Assembly: GCA_902796875.1 (NCBI GenBank)
Contig: CADBQT010000216.1
Location: 1-6,008 of the forward strand
DNA: 6,008 nucleotides
From: an uncultured Eubacteriales bacterium
Lineage (GTDB): Bacteria > Bacillota > Clostridia > Peptostreptococcales > Anaerovoracaceae
Direction: 5' to 3'
The notes below the pieces were generated by a model. That model was not told where the DNA came from and ran no database searches. It saw nothing but the letters and a program-made list of their open reading frames with translations. The position numbers and the translations under genes were made by a program. Shown piece after piece: positions 1 through 5,509 of the stretch. Numbering within the stretch: the stretch's first letter is position 1; every line of letters begins with the position of its first letter.

Positions 1-62
1 CGGAGGCCGGAGGCGCAAAGGCAGGCGGAGCAGCCGCCACCACGACGGAGGTGAAGAGATGA
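1..62 (+). CDS. 3' end of an unidentified upstream gene (partial)
   Basis: The frame beginning at base 3 is open from the window edge and ends in TGA at 60-62. That stop overlaps the ATG of the next gene in an ATGA junction (59-62), a common sign of translational coupling. The visible tail is about 19 residues, rich in Ala, Gly and Thr, and ends EVKR. Such a low-complexity tail does not identify a family. The other two frames are less convincing: one stops at 52-54, and the other runs straight into the next gene. The gene body lies outside the window, so the call rests only on the overlap and the open frame. Confidence 0.45.
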   Translation, partial: EAGGAKAGGAAATTTEVKR

Positions 63-1240
63 ACGGGATCGAAAGAGATGTGATCGTCGTCGGCGCAGGG
101 CCGGCCGGATCGATCTGTTCCGCATACCTGGCCAAGGCCGGAGTGGACGTGCTCCTCCTGGACAAGGAGATCTTCCCCCGGGACAAAGCCTGCGGAGACA
201 TGATCACCGAGAAGTTCGTCCGCCACGCCAACCAGCTGGAGATCACCGACCGTCTGGACAAGATGAGCGTCTTCGTCAACCAGCTGCTTATGGTCAGCGA
301 CGGCGGCCGGGAAGCCCTGGTGCCCTATGAATGTTACGGAACGAAACGAAGAGAACTGGACCAGCTCCTGGTGGAGACGGCGGTAAACTGGGGGGCGGAG
401 TTCCGTCCCGGCTGCCGGGTCACCGGACTGATCCACGAACTGGGCAAAGTCTGCGGCGTCAAGGTCCTGACCGGCGGCGCGGAAACGGAGATCCGGGCCA
501 AGGTGGTCATCGGAGCGGACGGCGCCCTGTCCATCGTGGCCAAGGAAGCCGGCCTCATGCGTGAGGCGGCGGGAGCCATGTCCATCGGCATGAGCGCATA
601 CTTCGAAGGGGTGCGCCTCGACCGGAACATCGCCATCGGCCAGTACAGCGCTTACGGGGCCGTGTTCTTCGACCGGACCTTTGCTCCGGGATATCTTTGG
701 ATCCTCCCCTCCGGCGACGGCGGGGTGCTCCGGGGATACTGCAACGTGGGCATGGTGGTGGACTACGCGGACGGAAGCCGCAAGAGCCACCGGAATCTGG
801 AGCAGCGGTTCGAAGACTGGCTGTCCAGGTCCACCCGGGGATCCTCCATGCTCTCGGGAGCGCGCAGGGTCAGCCCCTGGCGCAAAGGCAAGCAGACCTA
901 CATCACCCAGAACATGAAGAAGACGGCGGCGGGACTGATCCTCATCGGAGATGCGTCCTCGTCCATGCTCCCCCTCAGGGGAGACGGCCTGTCGGCTGCG
1001 GCGGACACGGCCCGGGCGGCGGCGGACACCGCATGGGAAGCTCTGAAGCAGAACGACTTCTCCGACGCCCTGCTCCATCACTACTACCGTTCCCACCAGA
1101 TCCTCATGGACGGAGCGGAGCTGGAGGACGAACTGAAGCGGATCTACCTGATCCGGGAGTCCATGTTCGATCCCCAAGGGGTGGACCAGGCGGTGGAGAC
1201 CATCCGGAAAAACCAAGCCCTGGCAAAGGAGATCCTGTAA
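59..1240 (+). CDS. FAD-dependent oxidoreductase, geranylgeranyl reductase family
   Basis: This 393-residue flavoprotein belongs to the FixC/geranylgeranyl reductase group, whose members reduce isoprenoid double bonds or act as related FAD monooxygenase-fold enzymes. The N-terminal dinucleotide fold has VVGAGPAG (residues 10-17) and an acidic strand end near D35. It is followed by FPRDKACGD (39-47), typical of the family. GADG (152-155) is the second FAD motif. PGYLWILP (210-217), followed by a glycine-rich turn and NVG (229-231), resembles the family's substrate-pocket signature. IGDAS (296-300) with RGDGLSAA (307-314) closes the FAD site. The length is normal. The start is chosen for GGAGGTGA at 47-54, four bases before ATG, although the frame stays open upstream. 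No signal peptide or membrane helix is evident, so the protein is probably cytosolic or peripheral. The substrate is unknown. The stop lies three bases before the metallo-hydrolase start, so cotranscription is likely. Confidence 0.88.
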   Translation: MNGIERDVIVVGAGPAGSICSAYLAKAGVDVLLLDKEIFPRDKACGDMITEKFVRHANQLEITDRLDKMSVFVNQLLMVSDGGREALVPYECYGTKRRELDQLLVETAVNWGAEFRPGCRVTGLIHELGKVCGVKVLTGGAETEIRAKVVIGADGALSIVAKEAGLMREAAGAMSIGMSAYFEGVRLDRNIAIGQYSAYGAVFFDRTFAPGYLWILPSGDGGVLRGYCNVGMVVDYADGSRKSHRNLEQRFEDWLSRSTRGSSMLSGARRVSPWRKGKQTYITQNMKKTAAGLILIGDASSSMLPLRGDGLSAAADTARAAADTAWEALKQNDFSDALLHHYYRSHQILMDGAELEDELKRIYLIRESMFDPQGVDQAVETIRKNQALAKEIL

Positions 1241-1243
1241 AGC

Positions 1244-2038
1244 ATGAGTCTGAAATTCTGTTCCTTTGCCAGCGGAAGCAGCGGAAACAGCTATCTGATC
1301 CGGGACGACGACACGGCCCTCATCGTGGACGCCGGGATTTCCGGGCGCCGGATCCTCCAGGGGCTGGAGGACACGGGGACCCCCCGGGAGATGGTTCGGG
1401 CTCTGCTGGTTTCCCACGAACATATCGATCACGTCAAGAGCCTGCCGGTGCTGTCCAAGCGGCTGCCGGAGGTATCCGTATACGCCAACGAAGCCACCTG
1501 GGAGAACATCGAGCGACCCGTTGCCGAGGAGAAGCGGCGGATCTTTCGCACGGGGGAGGACTTTGCCGTGGGGTCACTGACCATCCGGCCTTTCCCTGTG
1601 TCCCATGACGCGGCGGAGCCGGTGGGGTTTTCCGTCTACGGATCGGACCGGCAGATCAGCATCGTCACCGACGTAGGCTACATCACCGAGGAGATCGCAG
1701 GGGAGATCACCCACGCGGACCTGCTCCTTCTGGAGGCCAACCATGAGCGGGAGATGCTCCTCATGGGCAGGTACCCCTATCCGGTGAAGCAGCGGATCCT
1801 CAGCGATGAGGGTCATCTGTCCAACGCTTCCTGCGGGGAGTGCCTTTGCCGGATCATCGGCGACAAAGAAAAAAAGCGGCAGATCATCCTGGGGCATCTC
1901 AGCCGGGAGAACAACGATCCCCACGTGGCCATGCTGGCGGTGGTGAACGCCCTGGAGGAACGGGAGATCTACGTGGGCGGAGACACCCGGATCCAGGTGG
2001 CCTCCCGGGACGAACGAAGCAGCCTGTTCGAGGTGTAG
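1244..2038 (+). CDS. YycJ/WalJ-like MBL-fold metallo-hydrolase
   Basis: This is a complete 264-residue metallo-beta-lactamase-fold protein. The metal motif HEHIDH (residues 58-63) is intact. The remaining expected ligands are visible as H121, D143 in TDVG, and H218 in LGHLS. The pattern EGHLSN (189-194) plus LGHLSRENN (216-224) is typical of the YycJ/WalJ group. These are cytoplasmic proteins encoded near walRK in Bacilli and proposed to act in DNA repair or cell-wall-linked processes. The exact substrate is unsettled even in studied species. The opening FASGSSGNSYLI (8-19) is also typical of the group. ATG at 1244 follows the upstream stop by three bases, with AAAGGAGA at 1226-1232 as a rather distant ribosome binding site. 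One base separates it from rlmH, the same YycJ-RlmH pairing seen in many Bacillota. Confidence 0.9.
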   Translation: MSLKFCSFASGSSGNSYLIRDDDTALIVDAGISGRRILQGLEDTGTPREMVRALLVSHEHIDHVKSLPVLSKRLPEVSVYANEATWENIERPVAEEKRRIFRTGEDFAVGSLTIRPFPVSHDAAEPVGFSVYGSDRQISIVTDVGYITEEIAGEITHADLLLLEANHEREMLLMGRYPYPVKQRILSDEGHLSNASCGECLCRIIGDKEKKRQIILGHLSRENNDPHVAMLAVVNALEEREIYVGGDTRIQVASRDERSSLFEV

Positions 2039-2039
2039 G

Positions 2040-2519
2040 ATGAACATCAACATCATCGCCGTAGGAAAACTGAAGGAAAAGTACTGGCGGGATGCCGCAG
2101 CGGAATACGTGAAACGTCTTGGACCCTACTGCCGGGTGGAGATCATCGAAGTGAAGGAGAGTCCTCTGCCGGCCAACGCCTCGCCTGCCGACGAAGCGGC
2201 GGTGAAGGCCGCCGAAGGGGAAAGCATCCTCCGGCACATCCGCCGGGAGGATTTCGTGGTCAGCCTGGAGATCAAAGGCAAAGAGCTCTCTTCGGAAGCC
2301 CTGGCCGATCAGATCCGCCAGCTGGGGATCCAGGGCAAGAGCCGGGTGGACTTTGTCATCGGCGGATCCCTTGGCCTTTGGGAGGAAGTGAGCCGGCGGG
2401 CGGACCTGCGGCTTTCCTTTTCCCCCATGACATTTCCCCATCAGATGATGCGGGTCATCCTCCTGGAGCAGATCTACCGAAGCTTCAAGATCAACCGGGG
2501 AGAGACCTACCACAAGTAA
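2040..2519 (+). CDS. rlmH: 23S rRNA (pseudouridine-1915-N3)-methyltransferase RlmH
   Basis: RlmH is a small SPOUT-class enzyme that uses S-adenosylmethionine to methylate N3 of pseudouridine 1915 in helix 69 of 23S rRNA on the assembled 70S ribosome. The 159-residue length is normal. The N-terminus (NINIIAVGKLKEKYW) is typical. FVIGGSLG (residues 106-113) forms part of the knotted SAM site. The C-terminal stretch from SFSPMTFPHQ through INRGETYHK, ending at the last residue, is the hallmark of the family. ATG at 2040 lies one base after the previous stop. Its ribosome binding site, GAGGTG at 2030-2035, sits inside the end of the preceding gene, so translation is probably coupled. Confidence 0.97.
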   Translation: MNINIIAVGKLKEKYWRDAAAEYVKRLGPYCRVEIIEVKESPLPANASPADEAAVKAAEGESILRHIRREDFVVSLEIKGKELSSEALADQIRQLGIQGKSRVDFVIGGSLGLWEEVSRRADLRLSFSPMTFPHQMMRVILLEQIYRSFKINRGETYHK

Positions 2520-2551
2520 ATGCTCGATCAGGCCGGACTCATCCGGCACAC

Positions 2552-2556
2552 GGAGA
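2552..2556 (+). promoter_or_regulatory. Ribosome binding site that decides the RNase H start
   Basis: GGAGA lies five bases before the ATG at 2562. The earlier in-frame ATG at 2520 directly abuts the rlmH stop and has no well-spaced Shine-Dalgarno sequence; the nearest purine-rich run is about a dozen bases away. This favours the downstream start. Confidence 0.6.
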
Positions 2557-2561
2557 CGACC

Positions 2562-3116
2562 ATGAAAAAGGACAGCGTACTGCGAATCTATACCGACGGC
2601 GGATGTGCCGGCAACCAGAGCGAAGAGAATCTGGGCGGCTGGGGCGCCATTCTGGAGTACAACGGAGTGGAGAAGGAGCTCTTCGGAGCGGAACCCAACA
2701 CCACCAACAACCGGATGGAGATGACCGCCCTCCTTCAGGCCTTTGCCGCCATCAAGAAGGACGGCCAGCGGATCCAGGTATTCTCCGACAGCGGATATCT
2801 GATGGACTGTTTTCGCAAAGGCTGGTACCGGACCTGGCAGGAAAACGGCTGGAAGACCGCGAAAAAAACCCCGGTGGAGAACCAGGATCTTTGGCAGGAG
2901 CTGATCCCCTATCTGGATCGGCACCAGATGGAATTCTTCCGGGTCAAAGGTCACGTGAACCTGAACAGTCAGGTCACGGATTTCGATAAACTGTACGGGA
3001 AGTTCCGGGAGTGGAACGGGGACGATTTTTCATTCGCCGACTTCCGCCACGTCACGGAGATGAACAACCGGGCGGATGCCCTGGCCAACCAGGGGATCGA
3101 TTCCATAAGGGAATGA
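2562..3116 (+). CDS. rnhA: Ribonuclease H, type I, with a C-terminal insertion
   Basis: This enzyme cleaves the RNA strand of RNA-DNA hybrids such as R-loops and lagging-strand primers, using two metal ions. From the chosen start it has 184 residues. The carboxylate set is intact: D12 in YTDGG, E53 in NRMEMTAL, D76 in FSDSGY and D172 in NNRADALANQ. H131 in VKGH matches the catalytic flap histidine. About 40 residues separate that histidine from the last aspartate, against about nine in E. coli RNase HI. A roughly 30-residue insertion with FDKLYGKFREWNG and FSFADF therefore lies there. The conserved GNPGPGGWG-type loop is also altered, to GNQSEENLGGWG (18-29). Another in-frame ATG at 2520 would add 14 residues (MLDQAGLIRHTETT) that precede the normal family start. 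It is the last gene of the operon, with a terminator ten bases downstream of the stop. Confidence 0.92.
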   Translation: MKKDSVLRIYTDGGCAGNQSEENLGGWGAILEYNGVEKELFGAEPNTTNNRMEMTALLQAFAAIKKDGQRIQVFSDSGYLMDCFRKGWYRTWQENGWKTAKKTPVENQDLWQELIPYLDRHQMEFFRVKGHVNLNSQVTDFDKLYGKFREWNGDDFSFADFRHVTEMNNRADALANQGIDSIRE

Positions 3117-3125
3117 GAAGAAACG

Positions 3126-3150
3126 AAAGGCGCCACGGGGCGCCTTTTTT
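3126..3150 (+). terminator. Rho-independent terminator of the rlmH-rnhA operon
   Basis: AAAGGCGCC (3126-3134) and GGCGCCTTT (3139-3147) form a perfect nine-base-pair stem with a four-base ACGG loop. The T-run is six bases long (3145-3150), and its first three bases belong to the stem. The stem begins ten bases after the RNase H stop. Read on the - strand the tail is TTTCGTTTCTT, so it may also terminate the convergent arsR transcript less efficiently. The T-run overlaps the arsR stop codon. Confidence 0.9.
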
Positions 3151-3475
3151 ATTCCATATTCTCGAACTTCTTCGTTGCGGTCAGGTAGTCGTTTAAGACT
3201 CCCAGGTGGACGTAATAATAGGAGAACCGATCCACCTTCTTCACCTGGACCAGCCCCGCCGCCTTCAGCTTGGCCACGTGCTGGGAGATGGTGGCCTGGG
3301 AGTAATCGAAGTGATTGACCAGGTCCTTGTTGCAGACCTGAGTTCTCGCCTTGTTTGCTTCCATAATATAACGAAAGATCTTGATCCGGGCCGGGTGGGC
3401 CAGGGCGTCGGAGATCTTCGCGATGAGCAGGATGTCCCTTTCCTGCATTTCGTCCAGTTCTTTTCTCAGCCGCAT
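3149..3475 (-). CDS. ArsR-family winged-helix transcriptional regulator
   Basis: This 108-residue protein has the ArsR/SmtB architecture. DALAHPARIKIFRYIM (residues 23-38) is the usual opening helix pair. SQATISQHVAKLKAAGLV (59-76) is the helix-turn-helix with its recognition helix. The following VKKVDRFSYYYVH (78-90) is the beta-wing. Such dimers usually repress their own and adjacent promoters and release DNA on binding a metal or other signal. The usual metal-binding CxC of helix 3 is absent; only C48 lies there (TQVCNKDL). Sensing of arsenic or cadmium by that site is therefore unlikely, and the signal is unknown. The start at 3475 is preferred because GGAGG precedes it. A later ATG at 3448 (MQERD) is possible but lacks a clear ribosome binding site. 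The gene is divergent from the GNAT gene and convergent with the RNase H operon. Confidence 0.87.
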   Translation of the reverse strand: MRLRKELDEMQERDILLIAKISDALAHPARIKIFRYIMEANKARTQVCNKDLVNHFDYSQATISQHVAKLKAAGLVQVKKVDRFSYYYVHLGVLNDYLTATKKFENME

Positions 3476-3485
3476 CGATGCGCAT

Positions 3486-3490
3486 CCTCC
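3486..3490 (-). promoter_or_regulatory. Ribosome binding site of the arsR-family gene
   Basis: On the - strand GGAGG lies ten bases before the ATG at 3475, slightly longer than ideal spacing. The bases between form two overlapping ten-base palindromes, GCATCGATGC (3472-3481) and GATGCGCATC (3477-3486). This site supports the 3475 start over the one at 3448. Confidence 0.5.
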
Positions 3491-3503
3491 ATGGGTCTTT
3501 CTT

Positions 3504-3530
3504 CGGGCAGCCGGCCGAACCGGCGTCCCG
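3504..3530. promoter_or_regulatory. Interrupted palindrome in the arsR leader, candidate operator or hairpin
   Basis: GCCGG (3510-3514) and CCGGC (3520-3524) flank CCGAA. They are extended outward, after a two-base mismatch, by CGGG (3504-3507) and CCCG (3527-3530). The element is centred on 3517 and lies just downstream of the predicted arsR start site near 3535, so it could be an autorepression operator or an mRNA hairpin near the ribosome binding site. ArsR proteins often bind such interrupted palindromes, but their usual operators are more AT-rich. The assignment is inference. Confidence 0.35.
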
Positions 3531-3541
3531 ATACATCGCCT

Positions 3542-3570
3542 ATTGTAGAACATTCCCGGGCAAACTTCAA
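3542..3570 (-). promoter_or_regulatory. Sigma-70-type promoter for the arsR-family gene
   Basis: Read on the - strand, TTGAAG (3570-3565) and TACAAT (3547-3542) are separated by 17 bases, the ideal spacing for a vegetative sigma factor promoter. The start site would be near 3535, giving a leader of about 60 bases before the ATG at 3475. Confidence 0.65.
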
Positions 3571-3579
3571 CCGTGGTTA

Positions 3580-3588
3580 TGGTACAAT
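3580..3588 (+). promoter_or_regulatory. Extended -10 promoter for the GNAT gene
   Basis: TGGTACAAT at 3580-3588 combines an extended -10 TGn with TACAAT. No good -35 hexamer lies 16-18 bases upstream, as expected for an extended -10 promoter. The start site would be near 3595, leaving a very short leader with AAGGAGG at 3602-3608. The promoter is only about ten bases from the divergent arsR -35 element, so one bound repressor could cover both. Confidence 0.55.
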
Positions 3589-3613
3589 ACAGGAAAAGGA
3601 CAAGGAGGATATC

Positions 3614-3868
3614 ATGGAATTCATTCACGAGACCAATCGGATCTATACCAAAGATGAAGCGGGCAATGTGATCGCCGAGATCACCTTCCCCCAGACGGCT
3701 CCCGGAGTCTACACCATCGACCACACCCTGGTGGACCCCTGTCTTCAGGGGCAGGGCATCGCCGGCCAGCTGGTCCAGGCGGCGGTGGAAGAGATCGGCC
3801 GGAGAGGCGGTAAAGTGGAAGCCACCTGTTCCTACGCCGTGCGCTGGCTGGAAAAGCAGCAGGGGTAA
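3614..3868 (+). CDS. Small GNAT-type N-acetyltransferase (NATD1/YidJ-like)
   Basis: This 84-residue protein resembles the minimal GNAT family of about 90 residues that includes human NATD1 and small bacterial homologues. These retain only the acetyl-CoA-binding core. Visible marks are YTIDHTLVDPCLQGQGIAGQLV (residues 33-54 region), with the CoA pyrophosphate loop QGQGIA (45-50), and the later KVEATCSYAVRWLEK (67-81). Its cysteine C72 sits at the conserved family position. The acceptor substrate is unknown. The same frame is open far upstream, but the start at 3614 has a near-perfect AAGGAGG five bases away, lies just after a promoter, and gives the normal family length. It is transcribed divergently from the ArsR-type regulator, which may control it. 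Confidence 0.85.
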   Translation: MEFIHETNRIYTKDEAGNVIAEITFPQTAPGVYTIDHTLVDPCLQGQGIAGQLVQAAVEEIGRRGGKVEATCSYAVRWLEKQQG

Positions 3869-3890
3869 GACCGGGGCGCAAAGGCAGGTC

Positions 3891-3914
3891 GGTTCGGGGA
3901 ACAGCCCCGGGACC
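3891..3914 (+). other. GC-rich hairpin without a T-run after the GNAT gene
   Basis: CGGGG (3895-3899) and CCCCG (3905-3909) flank AACAG and can be extended by GGTT against GGACC with a bulged or wobble position. It stands 22 bases after the GNAT stop and just before the activator's regulatory palindromes. No T-run follows, so it is not a classical intrinsic terminator. It might still weaken read-through into the regulator gene. Confidence 0.3.
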
Positions 3915-3917
3915 GCC

Positions 3918-3935
3918 CATGCAAATATATTTGCA
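3918..3935. promoter_or_regulatory. Perfect palindrome, copy 1: predicted autoregulatory operator of the sigma-54 activator
   Basis: TGCAAATATATTTGCA at 3920-3935 is a perfect 16-base palindrome. The 17 bases 3918-3934 (CATGCAAATATATTTGC) recur exactly at 5471-5487 upstream of ord. Here the right half covers the -35 hexamer of the predicted activator promoter, a position expected for repression. The shared motif, its palindromy and its two placements are seen directly. Binding by the adjacent activator is inferred. Confidence 0.72.
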
Positions 3936-3959
3936 GCAAATTCTTTTGCGTGGTAGAAT
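3931..3959 (+). promoter_or_regulatory. Sigma-70-type promoter of the sigma-54 activator gene
   Basis: TTGCAG (3931-3936) and TAGAAT (3954-3959) have a 17-base spacer, with an extended -10 TGG at 3951-3953. The start site would be near 3966, leaving a leader of about 44 bases. Both predicted operators (3920-3935 and 3936-3949) overlap its -35 and spacer. No GG-N10-GC sigma-54 element is visible here, so the activator gene should be read by the main RNA polymerase. Confidence 0.65.
3936..3949. promoter_or_regulatory. Degenerate second palindrome next to copy 1
   Basis: GCAAATTCTTTTGC keeps both GCAAA and TTTGC arms of the perfect site but has a different four-base centre. Its centre is 15 bases from that of copy 1, about one and a half helical turns. 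It fills the spacer between the -35 and -10 elements of the activator promoter, which would suit a weaker cooperative repressor site. Confidence 0.55.
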
Positions 3960-4009
3960 AGGGCCGAAGGCCTGACCCGGGAAAGCGCCGGCAGGCCAAA
4001 GGAGGCATC

Positions 4010-5434
4010 ATGCGGGGAAAAGATTATCGGGCCACCCTCCAGGCGGCATCGGAGGTGCTGGGTGAAGCCATGCACATCGTCGATGCGAAAGGGATGACCA
4101 TCATCTATAACGAAGCCATGGCCCAGCTGGAGAAGATCTCCGTGGGAGATGCCCTGGGCAAGCCTTTCCGGGAGGTGTTTTCCAACATTCCCGAGGAAGA
4201 GAGCACCCTGTATCAGGCCCTGACCCGCCGGCGGGAGATCCGAAACAAGCAGCAGACCTACCGGAACATCTACGGCAAGGAAGTCACCACCATCAACACC
4301 ACCATTCCCATCATCGTCGATGGCAAGGTGGTGGCGGCCATGGAGATCGCTCGGGACATCACCGACATCAAGGCCATGAGCGATACCATCCTGAAACTTC
4401 AGGACAGCATCTCCGCAGACACCCGGGGAAAGCGCCTGCCTGAAAAGGGCAGACCGCCCAAGCCTTCAGGCCCCAAGAAGTACCACTTTACGGACATCAT
4501 CGGGGAAGACCCCGCCTTTGTCCGGGCCATCGACTGGGCCAAGCGGTCCTCGGGAAACCGGGCGTCCGTGTTCATCTACGGAGAGACGGGGACCGGCAAA
4601 GAGCTCTTCGCCCAGAGCATCCACTACGGCGGCATACGCCACGACAAGCCCTTCCTGGCCCAAAACTGCGCGGCCCTTCCGGAAAGCCTTTTGGAGGGCA
4701 TCCTCTTTGGTACGGAAAAGGGGGGATTCACCGGGGCCATCGACCGGGCCGGCCTGTTCGAACAGGCCAACGGAGGGACCCTCTTTCTGGACGAGATCAG
4801 CGCCATGCCCTACGAGCTGCAGAGCAAGCTGCTGCGGGTGCTGCAGGAGAAGTATATCCGCCGGGTGGGAGGAAGCAAAGACATTCTGGTGGACGTGCGG
4901 ATCATCGCCGCCGTCAACGAGCCCCCGGAAAAACTCATCACAGAGGGAGCCCTTCGCCAGGACCTTTACTACCGGCTCAACGTCATCGGCATCTACATCC
5001 CGTCCCTTCGGGAGAGAAAAAGCGATATTCCCCTCCTGACCCGGTACTTCGTGAGCAAAGCCAACGAAGAGTACGGGACCAACATCCGGGTGGTCTCCGA
5101 CAAAGCCATGGAAAAGCTCATGGACCACGACTATCCGGGAAACGTGAGGGAACTGGAAAACATCGTGACCACCGCCGTGTCCATGGCGGCGAGGGGAGAG
5201 ACTTTGGAGCCGGACGATATCTACATCCCCGAGGGCTACCGGAAGGCATCCCCCTTCATCGCCGAGTTTGCCCGGGGTGAGGAGACCCTGTCCGGATACC
5301 TGCAGGACATCGAAAAGACGGTGATCCGACAGAACCTGGCGGCCAACGGAGGCAACGTCTCCAAAACGGCCAGAGACCTGGGGATGCTGCGCCAGAACCT
5401 CCAGCACAAGATCAGAAAATACGGCATCGGTTGA
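4010..5434 (+). CDS. Sigma-54-dependent PAS-AAA+-Fis transcriptional activator
   Basis: This 474-residue enhancer-binding protein uses ATP hydrolysis to open sigma-54 promoters. A PAS sensor (about residues 8-122, ending in MEIARDITDI) replaces a phosphorylation receiver, so it probably responds to a bound ligand. A basic, proline-rich linker (about 126-157) leads to the AAA+ domain, with Walker A GETGTGKE (191-198), the sigma-54 loop GGFTGA (238-243), Walker B GTLFLDE (256-262) and the arginine-finger region RQDLYYRLNV (316-325). The C-terminal Fis-type helix-turn-helix covers about 447-470 and ends RQNLQHKIRKYG, as in RocR-like amino-acid catabolism regulators. The loop differs from canonical GAFTGA by one Ala-to-Gly change. 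The start has AAAGGAGG at 3998-4005. Ord, with a sigma-54 promoter, lies next downstream, so the likely role is control of ornithine fermentation. The ligand is unknown. Confidence 0.93.
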   Translation: MRGKDYRATLQAASEVLGEAMHIVDAKGMTIIYNEAMAQLEKISVGDALGKPFREVFSNIPEEESTLYQALTRRREIRNKQQTYRNIYGKEVTTINTTIPIIVDGKVVAAMEIARDITDIKAMSDTILKLQDSISADTRGKRLPEKGRPPKPSGPKKYHFTDIIGEDPAFVRAIDWAKRSSGNRASVFIYGETGTGKELFAQSIHYGGIRHDKPFLAQNCAALPESLLEGILFGTEKGGFTGAIDRAGLFEQANGGTLFLDEISAMPYELQSKLLRVLQEKYIRRVGGSKDILVDVRIIAAVNEPPEKLITEGALRQDLYYRLNVIGIYIPSLRERKSDIPLLTRYFVSKANEEYGTNIRVVSDKAMEKLMDHDYPGNVRELENIVTTAVSMAARGETLEPDDIYIPEGYRKASPFIAEFARGEETLSGYLQDIEKTVIRQNLAANGGNVSKTARDLGMLRQNLQHKIRKYGIG

Positions 5435-5470
5435 GGAAATGAAGCCCTGGCCGGACAGCCTTTGCGCCTT

Positions 5471-5487
5471 CATGCAAATATATTTGC
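5471..5487. promoter_or_regulatory. Perfect palindrome, copy 2: predicted enhancer site of the ord promoter
   Basis: CATGCAAATATATTTGC is identical to 3918-3934 and contains the perfect palindrome GCAAATATATTTGC (5474-5487). Its centre is about 138 bases upstream of the -24 GG and about 163 upstream of the predicted start site, within the range usual for sigma-54 enhancers. It begins 37 bases after the activator stop. Use as the activator's upstream activation site is inferred from this geometry. Confidence 0.75.
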
Positions 5488-5495
5488 GTTAAGGT

Positions 5496-5509
5496 GCAAT
5501 TTTTTTTGC
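5496..5509. promoter_or_regulatory. Degenerate second palindrome next to copy 2
   Basis: GCAATTTTTTTTGC keeps the GCAA and TTTGC arms with one mismatch from the GCAAA-N4-TTTGC pattern. Its centre is 22 bases from that of copy 2, about two helical turns, so two dimers could sit on the same face of the DNA. Paired enhancer sites are common for sigma-54 activators. The T-rich core makes chance similarity possible. Confidence 0.45.

Noticed and set aside
697..1608. Long + strand open frame overlapping the flavoprotein and metallo-hydrolase genes
   Set aside because: Its Gly/Pro/Arg-rich translation is typical of an out-of-frame reading of GC-rich coding DNA, and both overlapped genes are well supported.
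1899..2954. Long - strand open frame opposite yycJ-like, rlmH and rnhA genes
   Set aside because: It is antisense to three confident genes and shows no recognisable domain.
12..3886. Shared GGCGCAAAGGCAGG at the window start (12-25) and after the GNAT gene (3874-3887)
   Set aside because: Fourteen GC-rich bases with diverging flanks; a similar string also occurs near 889. Probably compositional rather than a mobile repeat.
4466..5473. 335-residue - strand open frame opposite the activator gene
   Set aside because: It mirrors the codon pattern of the activator gene and has no family motif; it also covers the enhancer palindrome.
5439..5473. ATGAAG/CTTCAT inverted arms (5439-5444 and 5468-5473) as an activator-gene terminator
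   Set aside because: The stem is only six base pairs across 23 bases with no adjoining T-run, and the right arm runs into the enhancer palindrome.
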